Shown piece after piece: positions 55,036 through 64,000 of a stretch of 64,000 nt of DNA; the stretch's first letter is position 1; each line of letters begins with the position of its first letter. The stretch is from Edwardiiplasma whartonense (lineage in GTDB: Bacteria > Bacillota_I > Bacilli_A > Mycoplasmatales > Mycoplasmataceae): NCBI RefSeq assembly GCF_023566315.1, contig NZ_JAKNSU010000001.1. One strand, written 5' to 3'. The translations under genes and the position numbers were made by a program. The notes below the pieces were generated by a model, which was not told the origin of the DNA, did not search any database, and saw only the letters and a list, made by a program, of their open reading frames with translations.

Positions 55036-55455
55036 CTAGTTGTCGTCGTGGTCATCGTATGAGTCTTCACTATCAAAATCAGTAATTTGGTCCTCATCCT
55101 CATCGATGTTGGTTTCTTCGCCATCAAGAGAATCGTCGCTATGCTCATGAGGTAATTCCTCATCATCAATATCATCAAAATCGGCGTCATAATCAAACGA
55201 ATCAACAAAGTCATATTTTCTCTTAACGTCATCAAGACTAAGTGAACTTTTTAATGCTCACTTCCCATCGCTTGTTAATCCAAACCGATTATCAAGCACC
55301 ATGTCAGCATATAAGTCAGCAATTAAGCGACTTTTATCTTCATTATCAGCATGAATATTAGGGACAATCTCATTCCAAACCGTATTGAACTCTACTCCTT
55401 CGGGATGATCTTGTAAAAACTGGTAGGCAATTTCCACATTGGATAACTTAGCCAT
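55036..55455 (-). CDS. rpoE: RNA polymerase delta subunit
   Basis: The delta subunit raises specificity and recycling of RNA polymerase in Firmicutes and relatives. ATG at 55455, after AAAGGAG, gives 139 residues: a folded N-terminal half (IAYQFLQDHPEGVEFNTVWN) and a very acidic, disordered C-terminal half rich in Asp and Glu. The pyrG-rpoE neighbourhood is classical. Confidence 0.9.
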
Positions 55456-55501
55456 CACTTCGCTCCTTTAGTAAAATCATTTCTTTATATTACACTAATA
55501 T

Positions 55502-56713
55502 TTAAAAAATAAAAATATATTGTTGCACTTTTTCTTTGTTGATTTTTTCAAAAGAACTATTCAATTCTGATAGCTCACTAAGAGTAATTAATTGCTTGTC
55601 ATTTTGGTAAAAATAGATTTCTTCATCCTTACCTCCAACATGTTCGTTTTGATAAACATAAAGTTTTTTAGGTTCTGATTGAAAAGTGTAATAGGTAGGA
55701 TCTAAATTTTGTTTTCTCAACCTTGATTGAATTGTTTGCTTATCAATTTCGTTTTCTTTATAAATTTTAAAGAACTGACGGTTAAGAATTTTGGTTGATA
55801 AATCTGCAAGAATCAAATCGCTCTCACTAGCAGTTAACTTAAAAATTTCATCCATTGTAAAATCATCTAACTGCAAATAACGTTCTAAACTCAGTTCTTC
55901 ACCTTTTAACAAACTTTCAAAAAAGTAAAGAATGCGAGGATGAACAAACTGATAATTTAATTGATATAAATCCTTGATTCGCTTAAATCAAACTTGAATC
56001 AAAGCATCAAAAGCAAGTGAAATTTTATGGTTATAAACCTGTTTAAACATGTGATAGCGTCCTAAAAGATATGATTCAACCGCATAAATTGCTTTAGAAT
56101 TAAAAGCAATTTTTTGATCAACTACCATCGCATTATTAATTAACCAACTCACATCAAGTGAAGAATAGTTGACTCCCGCAAAATAAGCATCACGTTTCAA
56201 ATAATCTAATCTATCAGCATCGAGTTGACTACTAACTAGTAAATTAACAATTTGGTTAGGATAAACTCCCTGAATAATATCAGCTACATCTTGAGGATTA
56301 TAACCGTACTTATTTAAAATCAAAGCGATGTTACCTTGAGGATTAACAATAATTTTTTGAGAGTATTCTTCATGGTGAAGGTTAGTAATGTTTTCAAAAC
56401 TATGAGAAAACGGACCGTGACCAAGATCGTGTAATAACCCTGCAATTAAAACCAACTCTTGGTCGTGAACAGTTAAAGCGCTGCTGATTTGAGGATTTTT
56501 TAAAAACATTTTAATCACTCAATAAACACCAATCGAATGGGTAAAACGCGTGTGCGTGGCAGTAGGATAAGCAAATTGAGCACCACCAAGTTGAGCAACC
56601 CTACGAAGACGTTGAAATTCTGCACTATCAATTAATTCAGCAAACACAGGATGGTCAAAATAAATATCACCATGAACTGCATCGCGAATAATTAAACTTT
56701 TCTTCTTAGTCAT
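55502..56713 (-). CDS. HD-domain phosphohydrolase, YwfO-like
   Basis: The 403-residue product has the HD metal motif spread as HTRFTHSIGVY near residue 55, LLHDLGHGPFSHSFE near 95 and SSQLDADRLDYLKRDAYF near 170, the pattern of dGTPase-like HD proteins. It probably hydrolyses a nucleotide triphosphate or phosphodiester. Its start overlaps the gltX end by eight bases, so the two are co-expressed. Confidence 0.85.
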
Positions 56714-58211
56714 GATTTTGTTCCTTTACTATGCGAATGTTTTCCATCACTTGTGCTTTTCCTAACAAGTACAGACTTTGGGCAAGACTTGGTCCGTGGA
56801 GACTTTTTGTAGTAAATAATCTGATGGGCATAAACAAAGCTTTTCCTTTTTTCTCTGCTTCAATTCCAACCTTCTTAATCAATTCTTGAATTGACTCTAC
56901 TTTTCAAGTATCTAGACTGTTTAACTGGTCTTCTAAAATGTCAATTAATTGACTAAAGTCACCAAAAGTTTTAATTTCTGCTAAATCTTCTCTCCTAAAC
57001 TTGGTTTGATTGAAAAATAAACCAAGATGATTATTAATTTGTTCTCCATATTCAATTTCGTTTTTAAATAACAATAAAACTGCATCTAGTCAAACCAGGT
57101 CAACATCTTTCTCTTCTCAAGGAAACTTATTTTTATCAATAAAAGGTTTAATAAAAGTTAGATACTCAACTTCACTAATCTTTTTCATATAAACCGAATT
57201 CATTCATTGTAACTTTTTTAAATCAAATGTACTTGGTGACTTACTAAAACGTTGGGAGTCAAATTGAGCAATCAACTCTGCTTTAGAAAGAATTTCTTGT
57301 TCACCTTTTGGTGATCATCCCAATAAAGCGATATAGTTAAATAACGCTTGAGGCAAATAACCTTGAGTTCTATATTGCTCGATAAAGAATAGAGCATTAC
57401 CTGAACGCTTTGAAAGTTTTTTATGGTTTTCATCAACGATTAAAGTTAGATGGGCAAACACAGGCACAGCTCAACCAAAAGCTTCATAAATCATTAACTG
57501 ACGGGGAGTATTGGAGATATGTTCTTCACCCCGAACAACATGACTAATCTTCATATCATGATCATCAACCACTACAGCAAAATTATAAGTGGCAATTTTA
57601 TTTGTTTTTAAAATCACAAAGTCACCAATGTTTTGTGAATCAAAGCTAACTCGTCCCCGCACTAAATCATCAATAGCATATTCCTTTTTTTGAAGAACTT
57701 TAAAACGAATTGAATAAGGTTTCTTCGCATCCAGGTTTGCTTGCACTTGTTCTGAAGATAAAACTCTACACTTCTGGTTATAAATTGGAGCAGGATTACC
57801 TTGAGCAATTTGGACTTCACGATCAAGTTCTAACTCTTGGGGTGTACAAAAACAATGATAAGCCTTATTATTATTAACTAAGTCATGAGCTAACTGTTCA
57901 TAGTGACTAAACTTTTTTGATTGTTGGTATTCACCATACTTAGCTACTAATTGGTCATATTTAGTTTGACTAATTGGCGAATTTGCTTCGACAATCGCCT
58001 CATCAGGAACAATCCCTAACCACATTAAATTACTAAATTGAGAACTAATCGCATCATCAACATTACGCTCTAAATCAGTATCCTCAATTCTTAAAATAAA
58101 CTCTCCCTGATAATGTTTCGCAAACAAATAATCCATTAATGCTGTTCTCGTATTTCCAATATGTAGATACCCTGTCGGACTAGGGGCATAACGCAATCTA
58201 TAATTTTCCAT
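56706..58211 (-). CDS. gltX: Glutamyl-tRNA synthetase
   Basis: The enzyme charges tRNA-Glu (in mollicutes often tRNA-Gln too). The 501-residue product has the class I motifs YAPSPTGYLHIGNTRTAL at the start (HIGH) and KLSKRSG near residue 255 (KMSKS), then the helical anticodon-binding part. A candidate -10 TTAAAAT lies upstream and AAGGAGAA precedes the ATG. It is first in the operon with the HD gene. Confidence 0.96.
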
Positions 58212-58312
58212 GAACTCAATTCTCCTTGTATGCTTTCATTTTAACAAAACTCGTTTAAGAAACAGTTAAGAACAAAAAACTTTAAAAAAGTTTTTCCATT
58301 TTTTCCAGAGTA

Positions 58313-58349
58313 GTTTCCAATTGAAAAATTTGTTCTTTCAATTGGAAAC
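58313..58349. repeat. Perfect 14-bp inverted repeat between gltX and the ABC operon
   Basis: GTTTCCAATTGAAA (58313-58326) and TTTCAATTGGAAAC (58336-58349) are separated by nine bases, in the 250-base gap between two divergent genes. The sequence TTGTTCTTT recurs next to each arm. It is not followed by a long T run, so an operator, mRNA structure or weak terminator are all possible. Confidence 0.6.
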
Positions 58350-58414
58350 TTGTTCTTTTCTAATATATTTACCTGAAAAATTATTCCTTTTTTTCTCTGC
58401 CTAATGATCTCGAA

Positions 58415-58460
58415 CTGTAAAATCAACAGTGCTAAACCCCCCTATTTACAGTAAAATCAA
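58415..58460 (+). promoter_or_regulatory. Repeated GTAAAATCAA elements before the ABC operon
   Basis: GTAAAATCAA occurs at 58417-58426 and 58451-58460. The first copy is part of the palindrome ACTGT-N7-ACAGT. TAAAAT at 58452-58457 could be a -10 with transcription starting at or next to the ATG at 58465, which has no ribosome site. Confidence 0.35.
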
Positions 58461-58464
58461 AAAC

Positions 58465-59487
58465 ATGAAAAAGAAACAGTGAAAAAGAAACCATGCTAAG
58501 GATAAAAAACCTGAGCTTGCAATTCAGATTGTGAACGATTTTGATTCGCAATTTTCTTATTGTTTAGCCTTAGAAAAGGTTAATTGTCAAATTTTAAAAG
58601 ATGTTAATTTAGAGGTCAGAAGTGGGGAAATCGTCTCGATTCTGGGACCATCAGGTTCAGGGAAAACCACTACTCTAAATGTCATTGCTGGATTTTTAGA
58701 CGTTAAAAGTGGTAGTTTAAACTATAACAACCAGGTATGAAATAACCTTCCCACCCAAAAACGCAGAATTGGAGTTGTCTTTCAAGATTATGCGTTATAT
58801 AACAACAAAACTGTTTTACAAAACATCATGACTCCGATTCGCAACCAGAAAGATAAAAAAACACAAGCAACAAAATATGCTAAACTGGTAGGTTTAGAAA
58901 AACACGTCAAGCAAAATGTTGCCACTCTTTCAGGAGGACAAAAGCAACGGGTAGCTTTAGCCCGAGCTATTGTTAAAACTCCTTCAATTTTATTATTAGA
59001 CGAACCGTTTAGTGCTCTTGATGCCAACCTAAGGGTTTCAACTCGAGATTGGGTCCATGATTTAATTAAAAAACTAAAAATCCCTACCCTTCTAGTTACT
59101 CACGATCAAGAAGAAGCACTTTCTATTAGTGATTATATTTATGTGATGAAGGATGGAGAAGTTGTTCAATTTGGTAAACCATACGAAATTTATAATCGCC
59201 CAATTAATACCTGAGTTGCTAAGTTCATAGGTGAAACTAACATTCTTGAAACTTCAACAGGTTATGTAGGAGTAAAACCAGAAAACTTGAAACTCAATGA
59301 TGATGGGGAATATCAATTTGGTCAAGTAAAAATCAAACACATCGAAAACCTAGGTAGTCACTTTAAATTAAAACTATCAAACGGGTTTAACATCAACACC
59401 CGAACATTACCAAACGAAGAATTTTTCTTAAGTTCTAATAAAGTACTTTATTTTGATTTGAAGGGAGAATTAATCCATGAAGCCTAA
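58465..59487 (+). CDS. Sugar-type ABC transporter ATP-binding protein
   Basis: The 340-residue product has Walker A GPSGSGKTT near residue 63, signature LSGGQKQR near 155, Walker B LLLLDEP near 178, the H-loop VTHDQEEA and a C-terminal regulatory OB-like part (VGVKPENLKL), which marks the MalK/UgpC/MsmX group that serves oligosaccharide and glycerol-phosphate importers. A Lys-rich start precedes the core. No Shine-Dalgarno is seen, so the mRNA may be leaderless; GTG at 58531 is an alternative start. It is the first of four overlapping genes. Confidence 0.9.
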
Positions 59488-60355
59488 ATATGGGTGAATC
59501 TATCAACTAAACTGGTTATTTCCAGCATTGGCTTTTATTTTGGTTTTTGCAGCTTTTCCTATTTATGTCGTCTTTCACAATGCTACTAACGGTCGTCCAA
59601 ATTCAGGATTGTATCAGTTCTCTTTTTACCAGTTTAAACAAATCTTTGTTGATGTCAACTTTACCAACGCTTTAATCAATACGACAATTTATACAGTTTG
59701 TGCGATTCCTTTAACTTTATTTATCAGTTTATTAATCGCTAAGGGAATTTCTAAACTAGCCCATCCAAGAATTTTACAATCAGCTTTTTTTCTCCCCTTT
59801 CTAACCTCAACTTTAGCAATTGGAATGATCTTTCAAGTTTTGTTTGCTCCCCAAAACCAAAATGACGCTACGATTAAAGTAATTCTTATTGTTTTTGGTA
59901 CTTTTGGCGCGCTACCATTTCGGATTATCATGTTTACCAGCGCCTTTCTTGCTGTTGATAAAAACCTTTATCGGGCTGCAAGTGCGGATGGAATTCCTAA
60001 CTGACAACAATTTTTTAAAATCGATCTCGTTGAAGTATTTCCCGTTATTCTCTATTCGTTAACCACCGGGATTATTAATGGTTTTAAATTTCTCCCCTTT
60101 GGTTTGTTCTTTTCTTATGATCAATCCGTAGCAAAAGGTGGACACACAATTGTTTATTACATTTATTCACAAATTAATGAATTTCAAAACTATGGTAAGG
60201 CTGGAGCATCATCAGTAACCCTGATGTTTTTTATCCTAATCTTGACTATTATTAACCGTTTAATCTGAACTAGAAAGAAAAAGACTAACTATGAAAAAAA
60301 TAAAAAAAATCAGCACAATAGGCTTACTAACACTGGGAGCTCTTCTGGTAATTAG
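59477..60355 (+). CDS. Sugar-type ABC transporter permease 1
   Basis: ATG at 59477, after AAGGGAG, overlaps the ATPase end by 11 bases and gives 292 residues with six membrane helices. The inner-membrane EAA loop reads YRAASADGIPNWQQFFKIDL near residue 165, typical of MalF/UgpA-type permeases. The frame runs 65 bases into the next gene, adding a polar Asn/Ser/Lys tail read from a poly-A stretch. Confidence 0.9.
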
Positions 60356-61172
60356 TCCTTTTTTCTTCATGATCATTACTAGTTTTAAAAGTTTTAATGA
60401 ACTAGCAAGTGGTAATAAGCTTTGGCCCCATCACTGAACTACAGACGCTTATAAGGTTTTGTTTGCAATTGCTAAAAGTGATGGAAACCCAATTTGACGC
60501 TACTTTTTAAACAGTTTGTGAACCACACTTTGTTTAGCTTTGGTGCAAATGTTTTTTTCTGCAATGGGTGGGTTTGCCTTATATTATTACCAAACGTGAG
60601 TGGGTAAAATCGTCATGTGAATCTTCACAGCCTTAATGGCAATTCCTTTTGAAAGTTTATTATTAGGTCGCTTCATCTTTAATAGTAATTTAGGATGACA
60701 AAACACTCCCTTTGCTTTAATTTGACCCTTTGTCGGAAATGTCTTTACGATTTATCAGTTTCGCAGTACTTTTTATCGTATCGGAGTAAATACCAAAAAA
60801 GCCGCTTTAGCTGATGGGATGAATAGTAACGAGTTTTTTTGAACCATCGCCCTGCCAGCAATTTTACCTTCAATCATTACCAGTTTTATTTTATGTTTTA
60901 TCACCAGTTGAAATAGTACGCTTTGACCTGTTTTAATTCTCCAACCAAATTCAAAGTGAGCGACCATTCCTGTGCTCTTATACAAGATTAATACCATTGA
61001 TCCAATCACTTTAGTTAATAGTTATGGTAAGGTTGCTCATATTGATAAAGTGGTAAGTACAGTTAATTTAAAAATGGCTACCACCACTTTATCAATGGCA
61101 CCAATTTTTGTGCTCTTTATTGGGTTAAATCGTCAACTGATGAAAGGAATCTTAAAAGAATGAAAAAAATAA
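60291..61172 (+). CDS. Sugar-type ABC transporter permease 2
   Basis: The 293-residue product has six membrane helices and the EAA loop KKAALADGMNSNEFFWTIAL near residue 170, typical of MalG/UgpE permeases. The start lies inside permease 1, with only AGAAAG as ribosome site, so translational coupling is likely. Trp is mostly TGA. The last residues Trp-Lys-Lys are read past a TGA into the next gene. Confidence 0.9.
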
Positions 61173-62578
61173 CTTTAAGTTTATTAATTTCTCTTCCTTT
61201 AATTGGGGGCGTGGTAGCAACTTTAGCTTTAACTCCCTTTCATCCAAAACGCGATGACCAAGTTCAAGTAGTTTTAAGTGCTGATGTGATGGCTCAAAGT
61301 GGTCGGCCATTTCAAGCTTGAAGTGGTTTACAAGACGAGTTTAACCAAACCTTAACTGATAAAAAATTGCCTAAAATTAGAATCTTTTGGGATAACAAAG
61401 ACATTTTAACTAAAACAATTAGTAATTATCAACTTCCTGATTTATACCTAACCAAACCATCCAATCTACCAATTTATAATGCTTCTAGTCAAAGAAAGAA
61501 TATGCGAAGTTTTAGTGATTATGCTCATTATTATAATCCAAACTTATTAGCCGAGTATGAATTTGGTAGCGAACAAAAGTTATTAGGATTACCCTTATAT
61601 AAAAGTTTTGATTGTGGAGTTGTCAACGTTAAACGTTTAAAGGAATTAGGGTTTGATTGAGATACTAAAAAACTCAATTCTCTAAGTTATCAAGATTTAG
61701 ATGAAATTATCAAAAAAGGTCAAGAACTCGAAATTGATAAAAAAGATCCATTAATTGGTTTTGATGATTTGCCCAACCAGCTTTACTTAAGTCAAAACAA
61801 CAACAGTAAAGCAGTTGGTACTACTGATAATCCTAACTTTACCTTTTCATATCGCACCACAGACAAATACCAAAATTATGACCTTCGCTACAATATTAAC
61901 CCCCAAATTGCGACTTATTTTGAATCATGAAAAAAGAGTGGATTATTTACGACTTCAATGATTAAAGGAGGAGTAAAAACTTACACCTCCAATGAATTTT
62001 TAAAAGGAAAGATGGTTTACACTGCTAGTAGTAGTGCAGGACTATTTGCCTTTCAAAAAAATACCACTTATGACTATAAAACTGATTTAGCAATTGTTAA
62101 AAACGCCAGTCTGAACGGAGGAGATAACCTTTATTATAGTCAAGGAATTGGGATTGGTGGATTCAAGTCTGTTGGAAAAAACTATCAGGAAAAAGAAGCA
62201 ACTGTCAAACTATTTATGGATTGATTATTAGGAAATCCTTTAACATTATCAACCTTAGCTTCTAATGCTAACTATCTACCTGCCACAATTGATGGCAATA
62301 CTTATTTTAATGATTCGACTCATTTAAAACCAGGAACAAAATATCCTTTTGCTACTGACTTATATAAAGCTTTTTATGATCAAGATCCGTTAAATAATTC
62401 TACTTTTCAAATCATGAATCCTGCTGATTATATTGTGAGAAATACCCTTTCAAACATTTGAATTAATATTTATTGAACTAGTGACAAACTAACTTTCACT
62501 GATGTCTTTTGTTTTAGTAACTACAAGAAATATACTAACTTTGGTGATCTGTTTAATCGTAGTAAAGTAGTCAAGTAA
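61160..62578 (+). CDS. Extracellular solute-binding protein of the ABC importer
   Basis: The 472-residue product starts with a signal anchor (ITLSLLISLPLIGGVVATLA) without a lipobox Cys, so it stays tethered by its helix rather than by lipid. The body resembles family 1 sugar-binding proteins: LPLYKSFDCGVVNVKRLKEL (the usual nY.N...) and KEATVKLFMDWLLG. It is the last gene of the operon and overlaps permease 2 by 13 bases. The sugar is unknown; the facing GH32 gene suggests fructose-containing saccharides. Confidence 0.8.
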
Positions 62579-62584
62579 GATAGA

Positions 62585-62614
62585 AAAATCATTAGCTTTT
62601 TAACTAATGATTTT
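62585..62614. terminator. Bidirectional terminator between ABC operon and GH32 gene
   Basis: Eleven-base arms AAAATCATTAG and CTAATGATTTT enclose an eight-base loop, between convergent stops at 62578 and 62628. Confidence 0.85.
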
Positions 62615-62627
62615 GCTTTATATTCAA

Positions 62628-64000
62628 CTAAACAGTAGTTGGACTTGGTAAAATGCTCATTACCCCATCATTTGGTACATGAACTACTGCTTCTGGTAAC
62701 ATAAAGTGGGCGTTTCATCCTTGTCATTCATCATAGAAAGTTAACGTACACTTGTTAATAACAATCGTAATGTCGTCGTCATCAGTTGCTGCTCCACCAA
62801 TTGTAGTTCATTTACTTAAATCGGTAACTACTTGGTTATCTCAAGTGATTCGGTCATCACCATAATAGAAAATGAAATCTCCCTTATCAAAGTGAAGAGT
62901 ATAACCATTCGCTAAATCACTGGCCTTAACTTTGTAAACATAAGTTCCATTATCTTGGTAATCACCGATTAAATCATATGGTTCTAGATAAGGTTTATCA
63001 TCACGAATAATCATTCTTTCAGAACCATAACACCCACCTTTTCATGATCAAATATCAGTGTTATAAGTTCAATTAGCAGCCATACTACGAGAAATTGCAA
63101 ACTCAGCAATTCTACTTTGGTAAGGGTTAACTACTCGTTGGGCATAACCTTCAGTTCCATATTCATGGAAACCTTGAGCATAGGGAACAAATGTTTCTCC
63201 TTCCATGTGACACAAGAACCATTCACAACTTTGGTAAGGACCACCAAGGTGAGCATCTTGAATAGAACAAGATATATACCATTCGTTTTCTCCGAATCTA
63301 ACAACGTTTGGTACTTCGACTCCAATACTACGAACATAGATTTCACCAACCTTGGTAATATCTCTTTCGTTAAAAGAATTAATTCTTCAGAATTCGACCC
63401 TAGTATCAGCAGCAATAGCAAAGTATAAACCATCATCAGTGTTGTACAAGAACGAATCACGTCAATCAGTTCCAGTTGGGTTAATGTATTGTGGGGTAAT
63501 GATTCCTGCTTTATAGATTGGTTGACCAAAACCATGAGACACGTAATAGGCAATTCCACTGTCCCCAGTCATGCTGGCTCCTCCCATTAAAGTACAATCT
63601 TGCATTGAAATCGCAAAGATTAAATCACCCTTATCAAAGTACTGTCCTTCTCGATCCAATCATACTGATCCACCCATTGCTGAGGGGTGGAAACTTTTTG
63701 GAAAGAATTCTCGTCCTTCTTTAATTCGTTCTTCTCCCTGGGTTCAGTTATTCATATCTGGACTAGTCATTTCAATTCATCCAGAAGGAAAATCTCTCCC
63801 GTTTCTAAATAACATTCAACTGTAGTACAACCCACTGTCTTCATCATACAAAATTGTTGCTGGGTCATTGGCTCAAGCATTAAGACCACCATCCTCAGTA
63901 TTGATTGGTGAGTACCATTGAAATGGCTTGTTTGCAGGATCACCAATCGGATGACTAGGAGCTGGATAATTGGGATAATCAATCGGATTAAGAGTTGCTT
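62628..64000 (-). CDS. Glycoside hydrolase family 32 (partial, 5' end outside window)
   Basis: The last 457 codons are present; the start lies beyond the window. GH32 enzymes split beta-fructosides such as sucrose, sucrose-6-phosphate or fructans on a five-bladed propeller. The nucleophile motif reads LNAWANDPATILYD (WMNDPNG in the family), the middle motif TDWRDSFLY stands for RDP, and the acid/base Glu is in GVEVPNVVRF (ECPD). The sequence departs noticeably from consensus, so substrate is open. It is convergent with the sugar ABC operon. Confidence 0.75.

Noticed and set aside
15217..58211. Long plus-strand open frames inside minus-strand genes (for example in tuf, fba and citrate genes)
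   Set aside because: They lie wholly within well-identified genes on the other strand, lack ribosome sites and have no recognisable products.
58313..58349. T-box or riboswitch upstream of gltX
   Set aside because: The inverted repeat has no T-box conserved sequence, no T run, and lies about 100 bases upstream of the gltX start, so I could not support that call.
1..64000. tRNA or rRNA genes
   Set aside because: I looked through the gaps between genes for tRNA cloverleaf features and rRNA sequence and found none; small intergenic hairpins are terminators or leaders.

Overview
The window comes from a mollicute that reads UGA as tryptophan. Almost every long gene is open only if TGA is read as Trp; both TGA and TGG are used for Trp. 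The base composition is A+T-rich. The housekeeping blocks rpsL-rpsG-fusA-tuf-pepA, pyrG-rpoE, fba-rpmE and prfA-prmC-tsaC are of the kind found in the Spiroplasma/Entomoplasma/Mesoplasma branch, but I cannot name the species. Release factor 1 is present, as expected when only UAA and UAG are stops. I found no rRNA, tRNA, CRISPR array or insertion sequence.

Layout. 1-7.5 kb (minus strand) is a defence-like block: a PHP-domain plus ABC-type ATPase fusion, a 116-residue unknown protein, hsdR and hsdM, with no hsdS beside them. 7.5-10.8 kb is a patch of very small genes: two small membrane proteins, a 39-residue Cys-rich metal-binding candidate, a DNA alkyltransferase, a 21-codon CxxC ORF in a very compact transcription unit, and two HNH paralogues. 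It also holds a 59-bp perfect inverted repeat and a trinucleotide repeat lying inside a promoter spacer. 10.8-15.2 kb has a nitroreductase, a HAD phosphatase, a phosphotransferase-like protein and a MATE exporter. 15.2-23.8 kb has peptidases (pepF, pepA) and the str operon. 23.8-31.2 kb is mostly unknown genes with a cardiolipin synthase. 31.2-39.3 kb is a long translation-related operon headed by a degenerate ABC-ATPase-like protein. 39.4-53.3 kb is carbon metabolism, described below. 53.4-58.2 kb has pyrG, rpoE, an HD hydrolase and gltX. 58.4-64 kb is a sugar-type ABC importer on the plus strand facing a truncated GH32 glycosidase.

How the genes fit together. The most striking block is a full citrate-fermentation set in a wall-less bacterium: a 2-hydroxycarboxylate transporter, citrate lyase (citD, citE, citF), its maturation genes (citX, citC, citG), then eda, alsS and budA. 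Citrate would be taken up and cleaved to acetate and oxaloacetate, and pyruvate would be condensed to acetolactate and decarboxylated to acetoin. No dedicated oxaloacetate decarboxylase is present; the eda-type aldolase directly upstream of alsS is the obvious candidate for that step. The transporter carries an N-terminal extension of about 570 residues, predicted coiled coil with internal repeats, that I do not know from the family.

Limits. All protein names rest on motifs and similarity recognised by eye. Promoters and operators are pattern calls only.
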